From the NCBI GenBank assembly GCA_027487815.1, contig JAIYCW010000023.1, forward strand, positions 1-64,000: a stretch of 64,000 nt of DNA. The letters run 5' to 3'. Positions 11,963-21,184 of this stretch are shown piece after piece. The stretch comes from Burkholderiales bacterium. GTDB lineage: Bacteria; Pseudomonadota; Gammaproteobacteria; Burkholderiales; Burkholderiaceae_E. A program made the translations under genes and the position numbers. The notes below the pieces were generated by a model, which was not told the DNA's origin, ran no database searches, and saw nothing but the letters and a program-made list of their open reading frames with translations. Numbering within the stretch: the stretch's first letter is position 1; each line of letters opens with the position of its first letter.

Positions 11963-12117
11963 GAATAATGTCTTTCTGCTTGAAGTGGATGTAAAGCCGG
12001 TGGATTTTAAGACAAGTTCGCCGATCTGCCCATTTTGCTGATTGCGCGCAATCGTCCACGCTGCCAACTCGATCCTTGCTCCGATGCCTGTTCGCTCTGA
12101 GTCTATGGAGTCCTATA

Positions 12118-12129
12118 TCTTATATAAGA
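12118..12129. promoter_or_regulatory. perfect 12-bp palindrome, candidate GntR operator
   Basis: TCTTATATAAGA is its own reverse complement. It lies in the 212-base gap between divergent mdh and gntR, 45 bases before the gntR ATG and about 155 before that of mdh. GntR-family dimers bind short AT-rich palindromes of this kind, and control of TCA genes by a GntR regulator encoded beside mdh/sdh is known or predicted in related betaproteobacteria. That this protein binds here is inferred. Confidence 0.55.
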
Positions 12130-12174
12130 CATATGACACTAGACAAGGTTTTTTTTATCGTGTCTCATTCCAGG

Positions 12175-12951
12175 ATGAATTCAGCAACCCCTTTTGCAAT
12201 AACCGACCCTGGGCAATCCCCATCGGCGGCGCAGGCCAGTTTCGATCCGCTATATCAGCAGATCAGCAAACTGCTCACCCGCGAGCTGAGTCTGGGCACC
12301 TGGGGGCCGGGCCAGATGATTCCCAGTGAAATGGAGCTTTCCCAGCGCTACCGGGTCAGCCAGGGCACGATGCGCAAAGCTATCGATTCGCTCGCCGCCG
12401 CGCAGTTGGTGGTGAGGCGCCAGGGCCGTGGCACCTTCGTGGCCAGCCATGACACGGGCCCTGAACAATTCCGGTTTTTGCGCTTGCGGCGCAATCAGGG
12501 CGCCGAGCCTTTGGCGCCACACAGTGAAATCCTGCAATGCAGCCGGGAGCGGGCCAGCAGTGAAATGGCGCGGCAGTTGCAGATTAAAGCCGCGGATTGG
12601 CTGGTGTTTATCCGCCGCCGCTTGTCGGTTGATGGACGGGGCGCGGTAATTGACGACATCTGGCTGCCGGCGCAGCGTTTCAAGGGGCTCAATGCCGAAC
12701 GACTGGCGGCGCACTCAGGGCCGCTCTACAGTCTGTTCGAGGTGGTTTACGGCGTTAAGATGGTCAGGGCTAGTGAAAAGCTGCGGGCGATCAATGCGCC
12801 TGCCGCAATAGCGAATCTTCTGGATATTGAAGGCGGTCAGCCGGTATTGCTGGTTGATCGCCTGAGTCTGGGTTATGAGGATCGCCCGGTCGAGGTGCGC
12901 AGGGGGTACTACCACACCGAACACATGCACTATTCGAGCGAGTTGGTGTAG
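12175..12951 (+). CDS. GntR family transcriptional regulator (HutC-type, UTRA domain), likely TCA-cycle regulator
   Basis: 258 residues. The N-terminal winged helix-turn-helix is clear: PLYQQISKLLTREL, IPSEMELSQRYRVSQGTMRKAI, then a beta wing RRQGRGTFVA. The rest (about 105-250) is an UTRA ligand-binding domain, with RRRLSVDG, DDIWLPAQRF, and a C-terminal VDRLSLGYEDRPVEVRRGYYH. It lies between mdh (divergent) and sdhC (152 bases downstream, same strand), so a role in controlling these genes is the natural guess. ATG at 12175 is chosen because the earlier ATG at 12133 would leave almost no room after the palindrome. Confidence 0.88.
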   Translation: MNSATPFAITDPGQSPSAAQASFDPLYQQISKLLTRELSLGTWGPGQMIPSEMELSQRYRVSQGTMRKAIDSLAAAQLVVRRQGRGTFVASHDTGPEQFRFLRLRRNQGAEPLAPHSEILQCSRERASSEMARQLQIKAADWLVFIRRRLSVDGRGAVIDDIWLPAQRFKGLNAERLAAHSGPLYSLFEVVYGVKMVRASEKLRAINAPAAIANLLDIEGGQPVLLVDRLSLGYEDRPVEVRRGYYHTEHMHYSSELV

Positions 12952-13011
12952 CAGCCGTTTACCGCTGGCATGCAACCTGTAAACGACACTCGGATTTGCC
13001 TGGCCTGATTC

Positions 13012-13034
13012 AATTTGGTGCAATGCGCCAAATT
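13012..13034. promoter_or_regulatory. 23-bp dyad upstream of sdhC (operator or hairpin)
   Basis: AATTTGG (13012-13018) and CCAAATT (13028-13034) are exact inverted repeats. The 9 bases between can extend the stem as RNA through a G-U pair and two G-C pairs, leaving a 3-base loop. It is 61 bases after the gntR stop and 70 before sdhC. No run of T follows, so an operator for sdh seems at least as likely as a gntR terminator. Confidence 0.45.
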
Positions 13035-13103
13035 CGGTCAAAATAAGAAGCTACACGTACAAAGCCCAATCAAAGGGCATCATCTCTAGGGAATAAAACC
13101 AGT

Positions 13104-13529
13104 ATGGCTGAAGGTTCCGGCCGGGCGCGTCCAGTACAGCGTCCACAGTTTCGTAACATCCACGTTTCGCAAATCCTTCAATACCGCTTGCCGCTCCCGG
13201 GCATCCTGTCGATCCTGCACCGGGTGAGTGGGGCCTTGATGTTCTTGGTGGGTTTGCCATTCATTCTTTATCTGTTCCAACTCAGCCTGACCTCTGAGCT
13301 GAGCTTCGAGGTTTTTCGCGGCATCGTTTCACACTGGTTTGCCAAGCTGGTGCTGCTGGGACTGATCTGGGCCTACATGCATCACTTCTGTGCCGGGATT
13401 CGTTACCTCCTCCTTGATATGCACATGGGTATTGAGAAGCAGCAGGCCACCACATCAGCCAGAATCGTTCTGGTGGTCAGTCTGGTGCTCACGGTTGCAG
13501 TGGCACTGAAGCTTTTTGGAGTGATGTAA
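13104..13529 (+). CDS. sdhC: succinate dehydrogenase cytochrome b556 subunit SdhC
   Basis: 141 residues with three transmembrane helices. It anchors the SdhAB catalytic dimer to the inner membrane and helps form the quinone and haem b sites. Signature parts: RPQFRNIHV, PLPGILSILHRVSG (residues about 31-43, quinone-site Ser and Arg) and HHFCAGIRYLLLD, where His94 is the likely axial haem ligand. sdhD begins on the base after the stop, so the four sdh genes form one unit. Confidence 0.95.
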   Translation: MAEGSGRARPVQRPQFRNIHVSQILQYRLPLPGILSILHRVSGALMFLVGLPFILYLFQLSLTSELSFEVFRGIVSHWFAKLVLLGLIWAYMHHFCAGIRYLLLDMHMGIEKQQATTSARIVLVVSLVLTVAVALKLFGVM

Positions 13530-13880
13530 ATGACGACCCAACGCATTGTTGTCGGAGCGCACTACGGTTTGCGCGACTGGATGGCTCAGCGAATCAGCGC
13601 TGTGATTCTTGCGATCTACACTCTGGTTTTGCTGGTGTCCTTGCTGATGTTGCCCGAGTTGAGCTACGGCACCTGGGCCGGGCTTTTCGCCAGCGCCTGG
13701 ATGAAGGTAGCCACAGTGCTGGCAATCCTGGCACTGATCTATCACGTGTGGATCGGCGTGCGTGACATTTATATGGATTACATCAAGCCCACATCGATTC
13801 GCCTGATCCTTCAGGTGGCAACGATTGTGGCACTGCTCGGCTATGCCGCCTGGGCGGTCATTATTCTTTGGAGAGTTTAG
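13530..13880 (+). CDS. sdhD: succinate dehydrogenase membrane anchor SdhD
   Basis: 116 residues, three transmembrane helices. It is the second membrane anchor of complex II. The conserved YHVWIGVRDIYMDYIKP segment holds the probable haem ligand His72 and the Tyr/Asp of the quinone pocket. The N-terminal GLRDWMAQRISAV matches the family. There is no space between it and sdhC or sdhA, so translation is likely coupled. Confidence 0.94.
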   Translation: MTTQRIVVGAHYGLRDWMAQRISAVILAIYTLVLLVSLLMLPELSYGTWAGLFASAWMKVATVLAILALIYHVWIGVRDIYMDYIKPTSIRLILQVATIVALLGYAAWAVIILWRV

Positions 13881-15671
13881 ATGGCTGATGTGTTGAACCA
13901 TCTTGCAAACAACTTGCCGCGCCGGAAGTTTGATGCAGTGATCGTGGGTGCCGGTGGAGCAGGGATGCGTTGTTCCCTGCAACTGGCCCAGGCAGGCTAC
14001 AACGTAGCGGTCTTGTCCAAGGTCTTTCCGACGCGCTCCCACACAGTGGCAGCGCAGGGCGGCATTGGAGCCTCGCTCGGTAACATGAGCGAAGACAACT
14101 GGTACTGGCATATGTTCGATACCGTCAAGGGCTCGGACTATCTGGGCGACCAGGATGCTATTGAGTTCATGTGTCGTGAAGCACCCAAGGTGGTGTACGA
14201 GCTTGAGCACTTTGGCATGCCGTTTGACCGCAATCCCGATGGCACGATTTATCAGCGACCTTTTGGTGGTCACACTGCCAACTTTGGTGAAAAGCCGGTG
14301 CAACGTGCCTGCGCCGCTGCTGACCGTACGGGGCATGCGCTGTTGCATACCCTGTATCAGCGAAATGTCAGCTCGCGCACCCAGTTCTTTGTGGAATGGA
14401 TGGCGCTTGACCTGATTCGCGATAGCGAAGGCAACTGCTGTGGTGTGATTGCGCTTGAAATGGAAACCGGCGAAGTGATGGTGCTGGAATCGAAGGTCAC
14501 CGTGATGGCCACCGGCGGGGCAGGGCGTATCTGGGCGGCGTCGACCAATGCATTTATCAATACCGGCGACGGTATGGGTATGGCGGCTCGTGCGGACATT
14601 CCTCTTGAAGACATGGAATTCTGGCAGTTTCACCCCACTGGGGTCGCTGGCGCTGGCGTGCTGGTTACCGAGGGCGTGCGCGGAGAAGGCGGCATCTTGC
14701 TCAACAAGAACGGTGAGCGGTTTATGGAGCGCTATGCGCCCACGCTGAAGGATCTTGCGCCGCGCGATTTCGTATCGCGTTCGATGGATCAGGAAATCAA
14801 GGAAGGTCGCGGCTGCGGACCGGACGGTGACTATGTGCTGCTCAAGCTCGATCACCTGGGCGCAGATACGATCATGAAGCGTTTGCCGTCGATTCGCGAA
14901 ATCGCTATCAAGTTTGCCAACGTCGATCCGATCAAGGATCCAATTCCCGTGGTGCCGACCATCCATTACCAAATGGGCGGTATTCCCACCAACTATCATG
15001 GCCAAGTGGTAGTGCCGAAAAACGGCAACCCGAACCATGTTGTTCAGGGACTTTATGCGATTGGCGAGTGCGCCTGCGTGTCGGTGCACGGCGCGAACCG
15101 TCTTGGCACCAATTCCTTGCTCGATTTGCTGGTCTTTGGACGCGCTGCGGGCAATCACATCATCGCGAGCAAGATCAAGGATGAGACCCAGCGTGATTTG
15201 CCGGCGCAGGCCGGTGACGTCACCTTGGCGCGTTTAGCCAAGCTTGAGGCTTCAAGCTCGGGGGAAAACACTCAGGAAGTCGCCAACGACATTCGCCGCA
15301 CGATGCAGACCCACTGCGGCGTGTTCCGTACCAGCGAGTTGTTGGCCCAGGGCGTGAGCAAGATCAATGAGCTTGATGAGCGCTGCAACAACATTCATGT
15401 GCGTGACAAGTCCAAGGTGTTCAACACCGCGCGGGTGGAAGCTCTCGAACTTGCGAATTTGATCGAGACTGCAAAGGCGACGATTGTTTCAGCTGATGCC
15501 CGCAAGGAAAGCCGTGGTGCGCATGCGCATCGTGACCATCCAACGCGTGACGACTCACAATGGATTCGCCATAGCCTGTGGTACTCGCAGGGCAATCGCC
15601 TCGATTACAAGCCAGTGAATATGAAGCCGCTGACGGTGGAAACCTTCCAGCCTAAAGCCCGCACCTTTTAA
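13881..15671 (+). CDS. sdhA: succinate dehydrogenase flavoprotein subunit SdhA
   Basis: 596 residues. It oxidises succinate to fumarate using covalently bound FAD. The Rossmann motif is VGAGGAGM (residues 22-29), and SHTVAAQGG holds His54, the usual covalent FAD attachment point. QFHPTGVAGAGVLVTEGVRGEGG, HGANRLGTNSLLDLLVFGRAAG and the C-terminal HAHRDHPTRDDSQW with substrate-binding residues are all intact. The antisense strand has a long open frame, which is a coding-bias shadow. Confidence 0.98.
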   Translation: MADVLNHLANNLPRRKFDAVIVGAGGAGMRCSLQLAQAGYNVAVLSKVFPTRSHTVAAQGGIGASLGNMSEDNWYWHMFDTVKGSDYLGDQDAIEFMCREAPKVVYELEHFGMPFDRNPDGTIYQRPFGGHTANFGEKPVQRACAAADRTGHALLHTLYQRNVSSRTQFFVEWMALDLIRDSEGNCCGVIALEMETGEVMVLESKVTVMATGGAGRIWAASTNAFINTGDGMGMAARADIPLEDMEFWQFHPTGVAGAGVLVTEGVRGEGGILLNKNGERFMERYAPTLKDLAPRDFVSRSMDQEIKEGRGCGPDGDYVLLKLDHLGADTIMKRLPSIREIAIKFANVDPIKDPIPVVPTIHYQMGGIPTNYHGQVVVPKNGNPNHVVQGLYAIGECACVSVHGANRLGTNSLLDLLVFGRAAGNHIIASKIKDETQRDLPAQAGDVTLARLAKLEASSSGENTQEVANDIRRTMQTHCGVFRTSELLAQGVSKINELDERCNNIHVRDKSKVFNTARVEALELANLIETAKATIVSADARKESRGAHAHRDHPTRDDSQWIRHSLWYSQGNRLDYKPVNMKPLTVETFQPKARTF

Positions 15672-15692
15672 TTTTCGGAGCCCAAAGACACG

Positions 15693-16454
15693 ATGAGTAC
15701 AGCGACAGTCAATGAAGCACCGGTAACGGTCAACACCCTTGCTGCCAAGCGAGTGGTGAAGTTTTCGATTTATCGATACGACCCGGACAAGGATGCCAAG
15801 CCTTACATGCAGAACCTGGAAGTGGAGCTGATGCCCACGGACAAGATGCTGCTGGATGCCTTGATGCGGATCAAGATGGGGTCAGACGACTCCCTGGCTT
15901 ATCGCCGCTCTTGCCGCGAAGGCGTATGCGGCTCGGACGCGATGAATATCAATGGCAAAAACGGCCTGGCTTGCATCACGAATTTGCGTGATCTGAAGGA
16001 GCCGATTGTTTTAAAGCCGCTGCCCGGGTTGCCTGTGATTCGCGATCTGATCGTGGACATGACCCAGTTCTTCAAGCAATACCATTCGATCAAGCCCTTC
16101 CTGATCAACGATACGCCGCCGCCCGAAAAAGAGCGCCTGCAGTCGCCCGAGGAGCGTGAAGAGCTGGACGGCCTCTACGAGTGCATCCTGTGTGCTTGCT
16201 GCAGCACCTCCTGTCCTTCGTTTTGGTGGAATCCCGATAAGTTCGTAGGCCCAGCCGGGCTGTTGCAGGCCTACCGCTTTATTGCCGACAGCCGCGACCA
16301 GGCCACCAGTGAGCGCCTGGACAATCTCGAAGATCCATATCGTTTGTTCCGCTGCCACACCATCATGAATTGCGTTGATGTTTGCCCCAAGGGTCTGAAT
16401 CCGACCCGAGCGATTGGCAAAATCAAGGAACTCATGGTGCGTCGCTCAGTCTGA
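15693..16454 (+). CDS. sdhB: succinate dehydrogenase iron-sulfur subunit SdhB
   Basis: 253 residues, slightly longer than usual because of an N-terminal extension of about 18 residues. It passes electrons from SdhA to quinone through three clusters. The [2Fe-2S] ligands lie in [10 protein letters not shown] and GLAC (Cys74, Cys79, Cys94 plus a nearby Asp); the [4Fe-4S] and [3Fe-4S] ligands lie in [13 protein letters not shown] and [15 protein letters not shown] 21-base gap follows sdhA. The stop is 11 bases before the sdhE ATG. Confidence 0.97.
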   Translation: MSTATVNEAPVTVNTLAAKRVVKFSIYRYDPDKDAKPYMQNLEVELMPTDKMLLDALMRIKMGSDDSLAYRRSCREGVCGSDAMNINGKNGLACITNLRDLKEPIVLKPLPGLPVIRDLIVDMTQFFKQYHSIKPFLINDTPPPEKERLQSPEEREELDGLYECILCACCSTSCPSFWWNPDKFVGPAGLLQAYRFIADSRDQATSERLDNLEDPYRLFRCHTIMNCVDVCPKGLNPTRAIGKIKELMVRRSV

Positions 16455-16465
16455 ACCCGCCCACC

Positions 16466-16756
16466 ATGCAAGCGCATCAATCCTTGCCTGAGCAGCGCCG
16501 CCGTTTAAGGTGGCGCTCGCGTCGCGGGTTGCTTGAAAATGACTTGTTGCTTACCCGCTTTCTGGATCGTTTCGAGCCCCGCCTTACTGATGCACAGGTC
16601 CAAGGATATGATGAGCTGCTCGACCTGACTGACAACGATCTGTTGGATATCTTGCTCGACCGGCCGCACGAGGTGACGATATCTCCTGCGGCTCAGGCGG
16701 TGGTCTCAATCATTCGTGATTTAGCACCGGCATCTCAATTGACGACTGGCCCCTGA
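16466..16756 (+). CDS. sdhE: FAD assembly factor SdhE
   Basis: 96 residues; helps attach FAD covalently to SdhA. The family motif RGxxE is present as SRRGLLENDLLL near residue 20, followed by the FLDRFEPRLTDAQ and LLDLTDNDLLDILL helices. ATG at 16466 gives the normal length; an upstream in-frame extension would run back into sdhB. Its place directly after sdhB fits its role, and gltA follows 61 bases later. Confidence 0.93.
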   Translation: MQAHQSLPEQRRRLRWRSRRGLLENDLLLTRFLDRFEPRLTDAQVQGYDELLDLTDNDLLDILLDRPHEVTISPAAQAVVSIIRDLAPASQLTTGP

Positions 16757-16817
16757 AATAGTTTCACGTTGAATTGTTGGCCCTAGAAGAGCCGTAACCC
16801 GAACCGAAAGACCTGCG

Positions 16818-18125
16818 ATGACCCCCAACTCCAAAGCGACCCTCAACTTTGCTGATGGCACCCCCAGTATCGAATTTCCGATCTACAAGGGGTCGGTGGG
16901 CCCGGATGTGATTGATATTCGCAAGCTCTACGGCGGCACAGGCAAGTTCACGTTTGATCCCGGGTTCATGTCGACTGCGGCCTGCGAATCGAAGATCACT
17001 TATATCGACGGCGATAAGGGCGAGCTGCTGTATCGGGGCTATCCGATTGAACAGTTGGCAGTCAATTGCGACTATCTTGAAACCTGCTATCTGCTGCTCA
17101 ATGGCGAGCTGCCCGATGCGACCCAGAAGAAAGATTTTGAGCACAGGGTGACTAACCACACCATGGTGCATGAGCAGATGACCCGCTTTTTCCAGGGGTT
17201 CCGCCGCGATGCTCATCCGATGGCTGTGCTGGTCGGCTGCGTAGGCGCTCTTTCCGCCTTCTATCATGACTCGCTGGATATTCAGAACCCTGAGCACCGC
17301 CGTATCTCTGCGATCCGCTTGATCGCCAAGATGCCGACCCTGGTCGCCATGGCGTACAAGTATTCGGTGGGTCAGCCGTTCATGTATCCCAAGAATGATT
17401 TGAGCTACTCGGCCAATTTCATGCGCATGATGTTTGGTACACCTTGTGCAGAATATGTACCTAATCCGGTACTGGTCCGTGCGCTCGATCGGATTTTGAT
17501 CCTGCATGCAGATCATGAGCAAAACGCCTCGACGTCCACAGTGCGACTTGCGGGTTCTTCGGGTGCCAATCCCTTTGCCTGCATCGCGGCTGGAATCGCT
17601 ACGCTTTGGGGCCCGGCTCACGGTGGCGCCAACGAAGCTTGCCTGGTGATGCTGGGCGATATTCAGAAGCAGGGCGGTTTGCCCAAGATTGGTGAGTTCA
17701 TCGCTCAGGTCAAGGATAAGAACTCCAATGTGAAGTTGATGGGGTTTGGTCATCGGGTTTACAAAAACTACGATCCACGTGCCAAGCTGATGCGCGAAAC
17801 CTGCTACGAGGTGCTCAATGAGCTGGGGCTGCAGGATGACCCAATGTTCAAGCTGGCCATGGCGCTGGAGAAAATCGCCCTCGAAGACGAATACTTTGTT
17901 TCGCGCAAGCTTTACCCGAATGTGGACTTCTATTCGGGCATCGTTCAAAAAGCGCTGGGAATCCCCACTGATTTGTTTACTTGCATATTCGCTTTGGCGC
18001 GTACAGTAGGCTGGATTGCTCAGTGGACCGAGATGATTGCAGAACCCGATCAAAAAATTGGGCGGCCGCGTCAGCTGTTCACCGGTGCGCCGCGTCGCGA
18101 TGTGACGCCCATCGGTCAGCGCTGA
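16818..18125 (+). CDS. gltA: citrate synthase (type II, hexameric) GltA
   Basis: 435 residues, normal for the NADH-sensitive type II enzyme of Gram-negative bacteria. It condenses acetyl-CoA and oxaloacetate. It has the beta-sheet N-terminal domain ([19 protein letters not shown], SCxSxITYIDGD-like segment [25 protein letters not shown]), the active-site region [12 protein letters not shown], and [14 protein letters not shown] with the catalytic Asp region. It is distinct in size and domains from PrpC at 7.9-9.1 kb. An 8-base-pair hairpin lies 31 bases after its stop. Confidence 0.97.
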   Translation: MTPNSKATLNFADGTPSIEFPIYKGSVGPDVIDIRKLYGGTGKFTFDPGFMSTAACESKITYIDGDKGELLYRGYPIEQLAVNCDYLETCYLLLNGELPDATQKKDFEHRVTNHTMVHEQMTRFFQGFRRDAHPMAVLVGCVGALSAFYHDSLDIQNPEHRRISAIRLIAKMPTLVAMAYKYSVGQPFMYPKNDLSYSANFMRMMFGTPCAEYVPNPVLVRALDRILILHADHEQNASTSTVRLAGSSGANPFACIAAGIATLWGPAHGGANEACLVMLGDIQKQGGLPKIGEFIAQVKDKNSNVKLMGFGHRVYKNYDPRAKLMRETCYEVLNELGLQDDPMFKLAMALEKIALEDEYFVSRKLYPNVDFYSGIVQKALGIPTDLFTCIFALARTVGWIAQWTEMIAEPDQKIGRPRQLFTGAPRRDVTPIGQR

Positions 18126-18155
18126 TACACTTCCGACCAGTTTAGTACCCAAATT

Positions 18156-18174
18156 GGAGCGGGAAGCCCGCTCC
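18156..18174 (+). promoter_or_regulatory. 8-bp perfect hairpin between gltA and sucA
   Basis: GGAGCGGG (18156-18163) pairs exactly with CCCGCTCC (18167-18174) around the loop AAG. It lies 31 bases after gltA and 77 before sucA. No T run follows, so it is not a standard intrinsic terminator; it may protect the 3' end of the gltA message or partly attenuate read-through into sucA. Confidence 0.5.
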
Positions 18175-18250
18175 ACCTTGCCAACATGACCCCTAGGGCT
18201 TGGGTTATCGCGGCAAGTCCCTCACCGAGAAGCTCGAATTGAGAGGTGCG

Positions 18251-21121
18251 ATGATGTTGAAAGCCTTTGAGGCGAACTCCTACCTGTTCGGAGGCAATGC
18301 CCCCTACGTCGAAGAGATGTATGAGGCCTACCTGAACAATCCCGGGTCGGTGCCTGAAAACTGGCGCCAGTATTTCGACAACCTCCAGGATGTCCCTGCC
18401 GCTGACGGCAATCCCCAGACTCGCGATGTGGCCCATGCGCCAATCGTTCAATCGTTTGCAGAACGCGCCAAGGAAGGCACTCTGCAGCCCCGTTTGATGG
18501 GCGGCGATCCAGGTGCAGCTCGCAAGCAGGTGTACGTCCAGCAACTGGTGGCTGCCTATCGATTTCTTGGGTCGCAATGGGCTGACCTGGATCCGCTTAA
18601 GCGCCAGGAGCGTCCGGCCATTCCCGAGCTTGAACCCGCCTTCTACGACTTTAGCGAAGGCGATCACGCCAATATCTACTCGGCAGCCAACACCTTCTTT
18701 GGTTTTGAGCAGGCGCCGTTGCGCGACATCATTCGCGCCTTGCGCGAGACCTACTGCGGCACTATTGGCGCCGAGTTTATGTACATCACCGATCCTGCGC
18801 AGAAACGCTGGTTGCAGGAGAAACTGGAATCCAGCCGCGCCAAGCCGCGATTCGAGGCTGAAAAGCGTAAACGCATTCTTGATCGCCTGACTGCGGCTGA
18901 GGGGTTGGAGAAGTACCTTCACACCCGCTATGTGGGTCAGAAGCGCTTTTCGCTTGAAGGCGGTGAGAGTTTTATTGCAGCCATGGATGAAGTGATCCAG
19001 CGTGCTGGCGAGCAGGGTGTGCAAGAGATTGTGATCGGCATGGCGCATCGGGGCCGTCTGAATGTGCTGGTCAACACTCTGGGCAAGATGCCCAAGGATC
19101 TTTTTGCCGAGTTTGAAGGTCATCACGCAGATGACCTGCCTTCGGGTGATGTGAAATATCACAACGGCTTTTCGAGCGATATCTCCACCCCGGGCGGCCC
19201 GGTACACCTGTCACTCGCCTTTAACCCATCCCATCTTGAGATCGTGAATCCGGTGGTTGAGGGCTCATGCCGCGCGCGCATGGAGCGCCGAGGTGATAAG
19301 GACGGCTCTGAGGTGTTGCCGGTGCTGGTGCACGGGGATGCCGCGTTTGCCGGGCAAGGGGTCGTCATGGAGACGCTGAACCTCGCGCAGACTCGGGGTT
19401 ACGGCACCCATGGCACTTTGCATATCGTGATCAATAATCAGATCGGATTCACAACATCCGATCCGCGCGATTCGCGCTCGACCATGTATTGCACTGACGT
19501 GGTCAAGATGATTGAAGCGCCTGTGCTGCATGTGAATGGGGATGATCCTGAAGCGGTGGTGTATGCCATCCAGATCGCGCTGGATTACCGCAAGAAGTTC
19601 AAGAAAGATATCGTGGTCGATATCATTTGCTTCCGCAAACTTGGGCATAACGAGCAAGATACGCCTGCGGTAACGCAGCCTTTGATGTACAAGAAAATTG
19701 CTGTGCATCCAGGCACTCGCAAACTTTATGCAGACAAGCTTGCAGCGCAAGGTGTTGTGGCGGCTGATTTTGGCGACCAGCTTGTCAAGCAGTTCCGCGA
19801 TGCGATGGATGCCGGGCGGCATACCGACGACCCGGTGTTGTCGAACTTCAAGAGCAAGTTTGCAGTGGATTGGTTGCCGTTCCTGAACCGGAAATGGACC
19901 GATGCTGCAGACACCAGCATTCCGAAAGCTGAGCTCAAGCGCCTGGGACAAAAGATCACCACGATCCCGGGAACGCTCAAAGTGCATCCTCTGGTGGAAA
20001 AGGTGCTGGCCGATCGCCGCGCGATGATCGCCGGAGATTTGATGCTGGACTGGGGCATGGGCGAACACCTTGCCTTTGCTTCATTGCTGGCCAGTGGCTA
20101 CGGCGTGCGATTGTCGGGTCAGGATTCCGGGCGTGGCACGTTTACCCACCGGCATGCGGTGTTGCACGATCAGAACCGTGAAAAGTGGGACTCGGGTTCC
20201 TATGTTCCGCTTGCGCATGTGGCCGACAACCAAGGCCCGTTCACCGTGATCGATTCGGTGTTGTCCGAGGAAGCCGTGCTGGCTTTTGAGTATGGCTTTT
20301 CCACTGCTGAGCCCAATACCATGGTGATCTGGGAAGGCCAGTTTGGCGACTTCGTTAATGGTGCGCAGGTGGTGATTGACCAGTTCATCAGCTCTGGCGA
20401 AACCAAATGGGGCCGTGCAAGCGGATTGACGCTCATGTTGCCTCACGGCTATGAAGGCCAGGGCCCTGAGCATTCATCAGCCCGTATTGAGCGATTCTTG
20501 CAATTGTCGGCCGAGCACAATATGCAGGTCTGCCAGCCCACCACGCCCGCGCAGATCTTTCATTTATTGCGTCGGCAAATGATCCGGATGTTCCGCAAGC
20601 CCCTGGTCATCATGACCCCCAAGAGCCTGCTGCGAAACAAGGAAGCCACATCCTCGCTTGATGAGCTGGCCCGCGGTGAGTTCAAGACGATTATTGGTGA
20701 GGTGGATACCGCTATTGATCCCAAGAAGGTCAAAAAGCTCGTGGCCTGCTCAGGCAAGGTTTATTACGACCTGGTGGCTGCCCGGCGCGAGCGCGAGCTT
20801 GCTGACGTAGCGATCATTCGGGTAGAGCAGCTCTACCCATTTGCCCACAAGGCGATGGAGACTGAGCTCAAAAAGTATCCCGCGCTGACCCAGGTGGTGT
20901 GGTGCCAGGATGAGCCGCAGAACCAGGGTGCCTGGTTCTATATTCAGCATCACATTGGTGAGGCACTCAAGGAAGGCCAAAAGCTGTCCTATGCCGGGCG
21001 TCCGGCATCGGCATCTCCGGCAGTGGGCTATTACGACAAGCATTACGCGCAGCTCAAGGAGTTGTTGACTGCCGCGCTTGGCGAGCCCAAGGCCAAGCCT
21101 GCGCGCAAGGCTGCGAGCTGA
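18251..21121 (+). CDS. sucA: 2-oxoglutarate dehydrogenase E1 component
   Basis: 956 residues. Thiamine-diphosphate-dependent decarboxylase of the 2-oxoglutarate dehydrogenase complex. The N-terminal E2-binding segment (FEANSYLFGGNAPYVEEMYEAY), the histidine site IGMAHRGRLNVL, the ThDP fold with VHGDAAFAGQGVVMETLNL and IVINNQIGFTT, and the C-terminal HGYEGQGPEHSSARIERFLQL are clear. ATG at 18251 follows a GAGAGG ribosome site; the next codon is also ATG. It is followed by sucB and lpd, completing the complex. Confidence 0.97.
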   Translation: MMLKAFEANSYLFGGNAPYVEEMYEAYLNNPGSVPENWRQYFDNLQDVPAADGNPQTRDVAHAPIVQSFAERAKEGTLQPRLMGGDPGAARKQVYVQQLVAAYRFLGSQWADLDPLKRQERPAIPELEPAFYDFSEGDHANIYSAANTFFGFEQAPLRDIIRALRETYCGTIGAEFMYITDPAQKRWLQEKLESSRAKPRFEAEKRKRILDRLTAAEGLEKYLHTRYVGQKRFSLEGGESFIAAMDEVIQRAGEQGVQEIVIGMAHRGRLNVLVNTLGKMPKDLFAEFEGHHADDLPSGDVKYHNGFSSDISTPGGPVHLSLAFNPSHLEIVNPVVEGSCRARMERRGDKDGSEVLPVLVHGDAAFAGQGVVMETLNLAQTRGYGTHGTLHIVINNQIGFTTSDPRDSRSTMYCTDVVKMIEAPVLHVNGDDPEAVVYAIQIALDYRKKFKKDIVVDIICFRKLGHNEQDTPAVTQPLMYKKIAVHPGTRKLYADKLAAQGVVAADFGDQLVKQFRDAMDAGRHTDDPVLSNFKSKFAVDWLPFLNRKWTDAADTSIPKAELKRLGQKITTIPGTLKVHPLVEKVLADRRAMIAGDLMLDWGMGEHLAFASLLASGYGVRLSGQDSGRGTFTHRHAVLHDQNREKWDSGSYVPLAHVADNQGPFTVIDSVLSEEAVLAFEYGFSTAEPNTMVIWEGQFGDFVNGAQVVIDQFISSGETKWGRASGLTLMLPHGYEGQGPEHSSARIERFLQLSAEHNMQVCQPTTPAQIFHLLRRQMIRMFRKPLVIMTPKSLLRNKEATSSLDELARGEFKTIIGEVDTAIDPKKVKKLVACSGKVYYDLVAARRERELADVAIIRVEQLYPFAHKAMETELKKYPALTQVVWCQDEPQNQGAWFYIQHHIGEALKEGQKLSYAGRPASASPAVGYYDKHYAQLKELLTAALGEPKAKPARKAAS

Positions 21122-21184
21122 ACCGGGAGATCTGGCAAAGCTTGAACCCATTCATTCCACATATCGAATAAAGAGTTTTTGAAC

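Noticed and set aside
13455-15158. Long minus-strand open frame (567 codons) opposite sdhD and sdhA
   Set aside because: It mirrors highly conserved sdhA in codon-position bias, has no recognisable domain and is rich in His, Gln and Arg, typical of antisense shadows of GC-rich genes. The frames opposite gltA (16764-18176), sucA (18116-19207) and others were dropped for the same reason.
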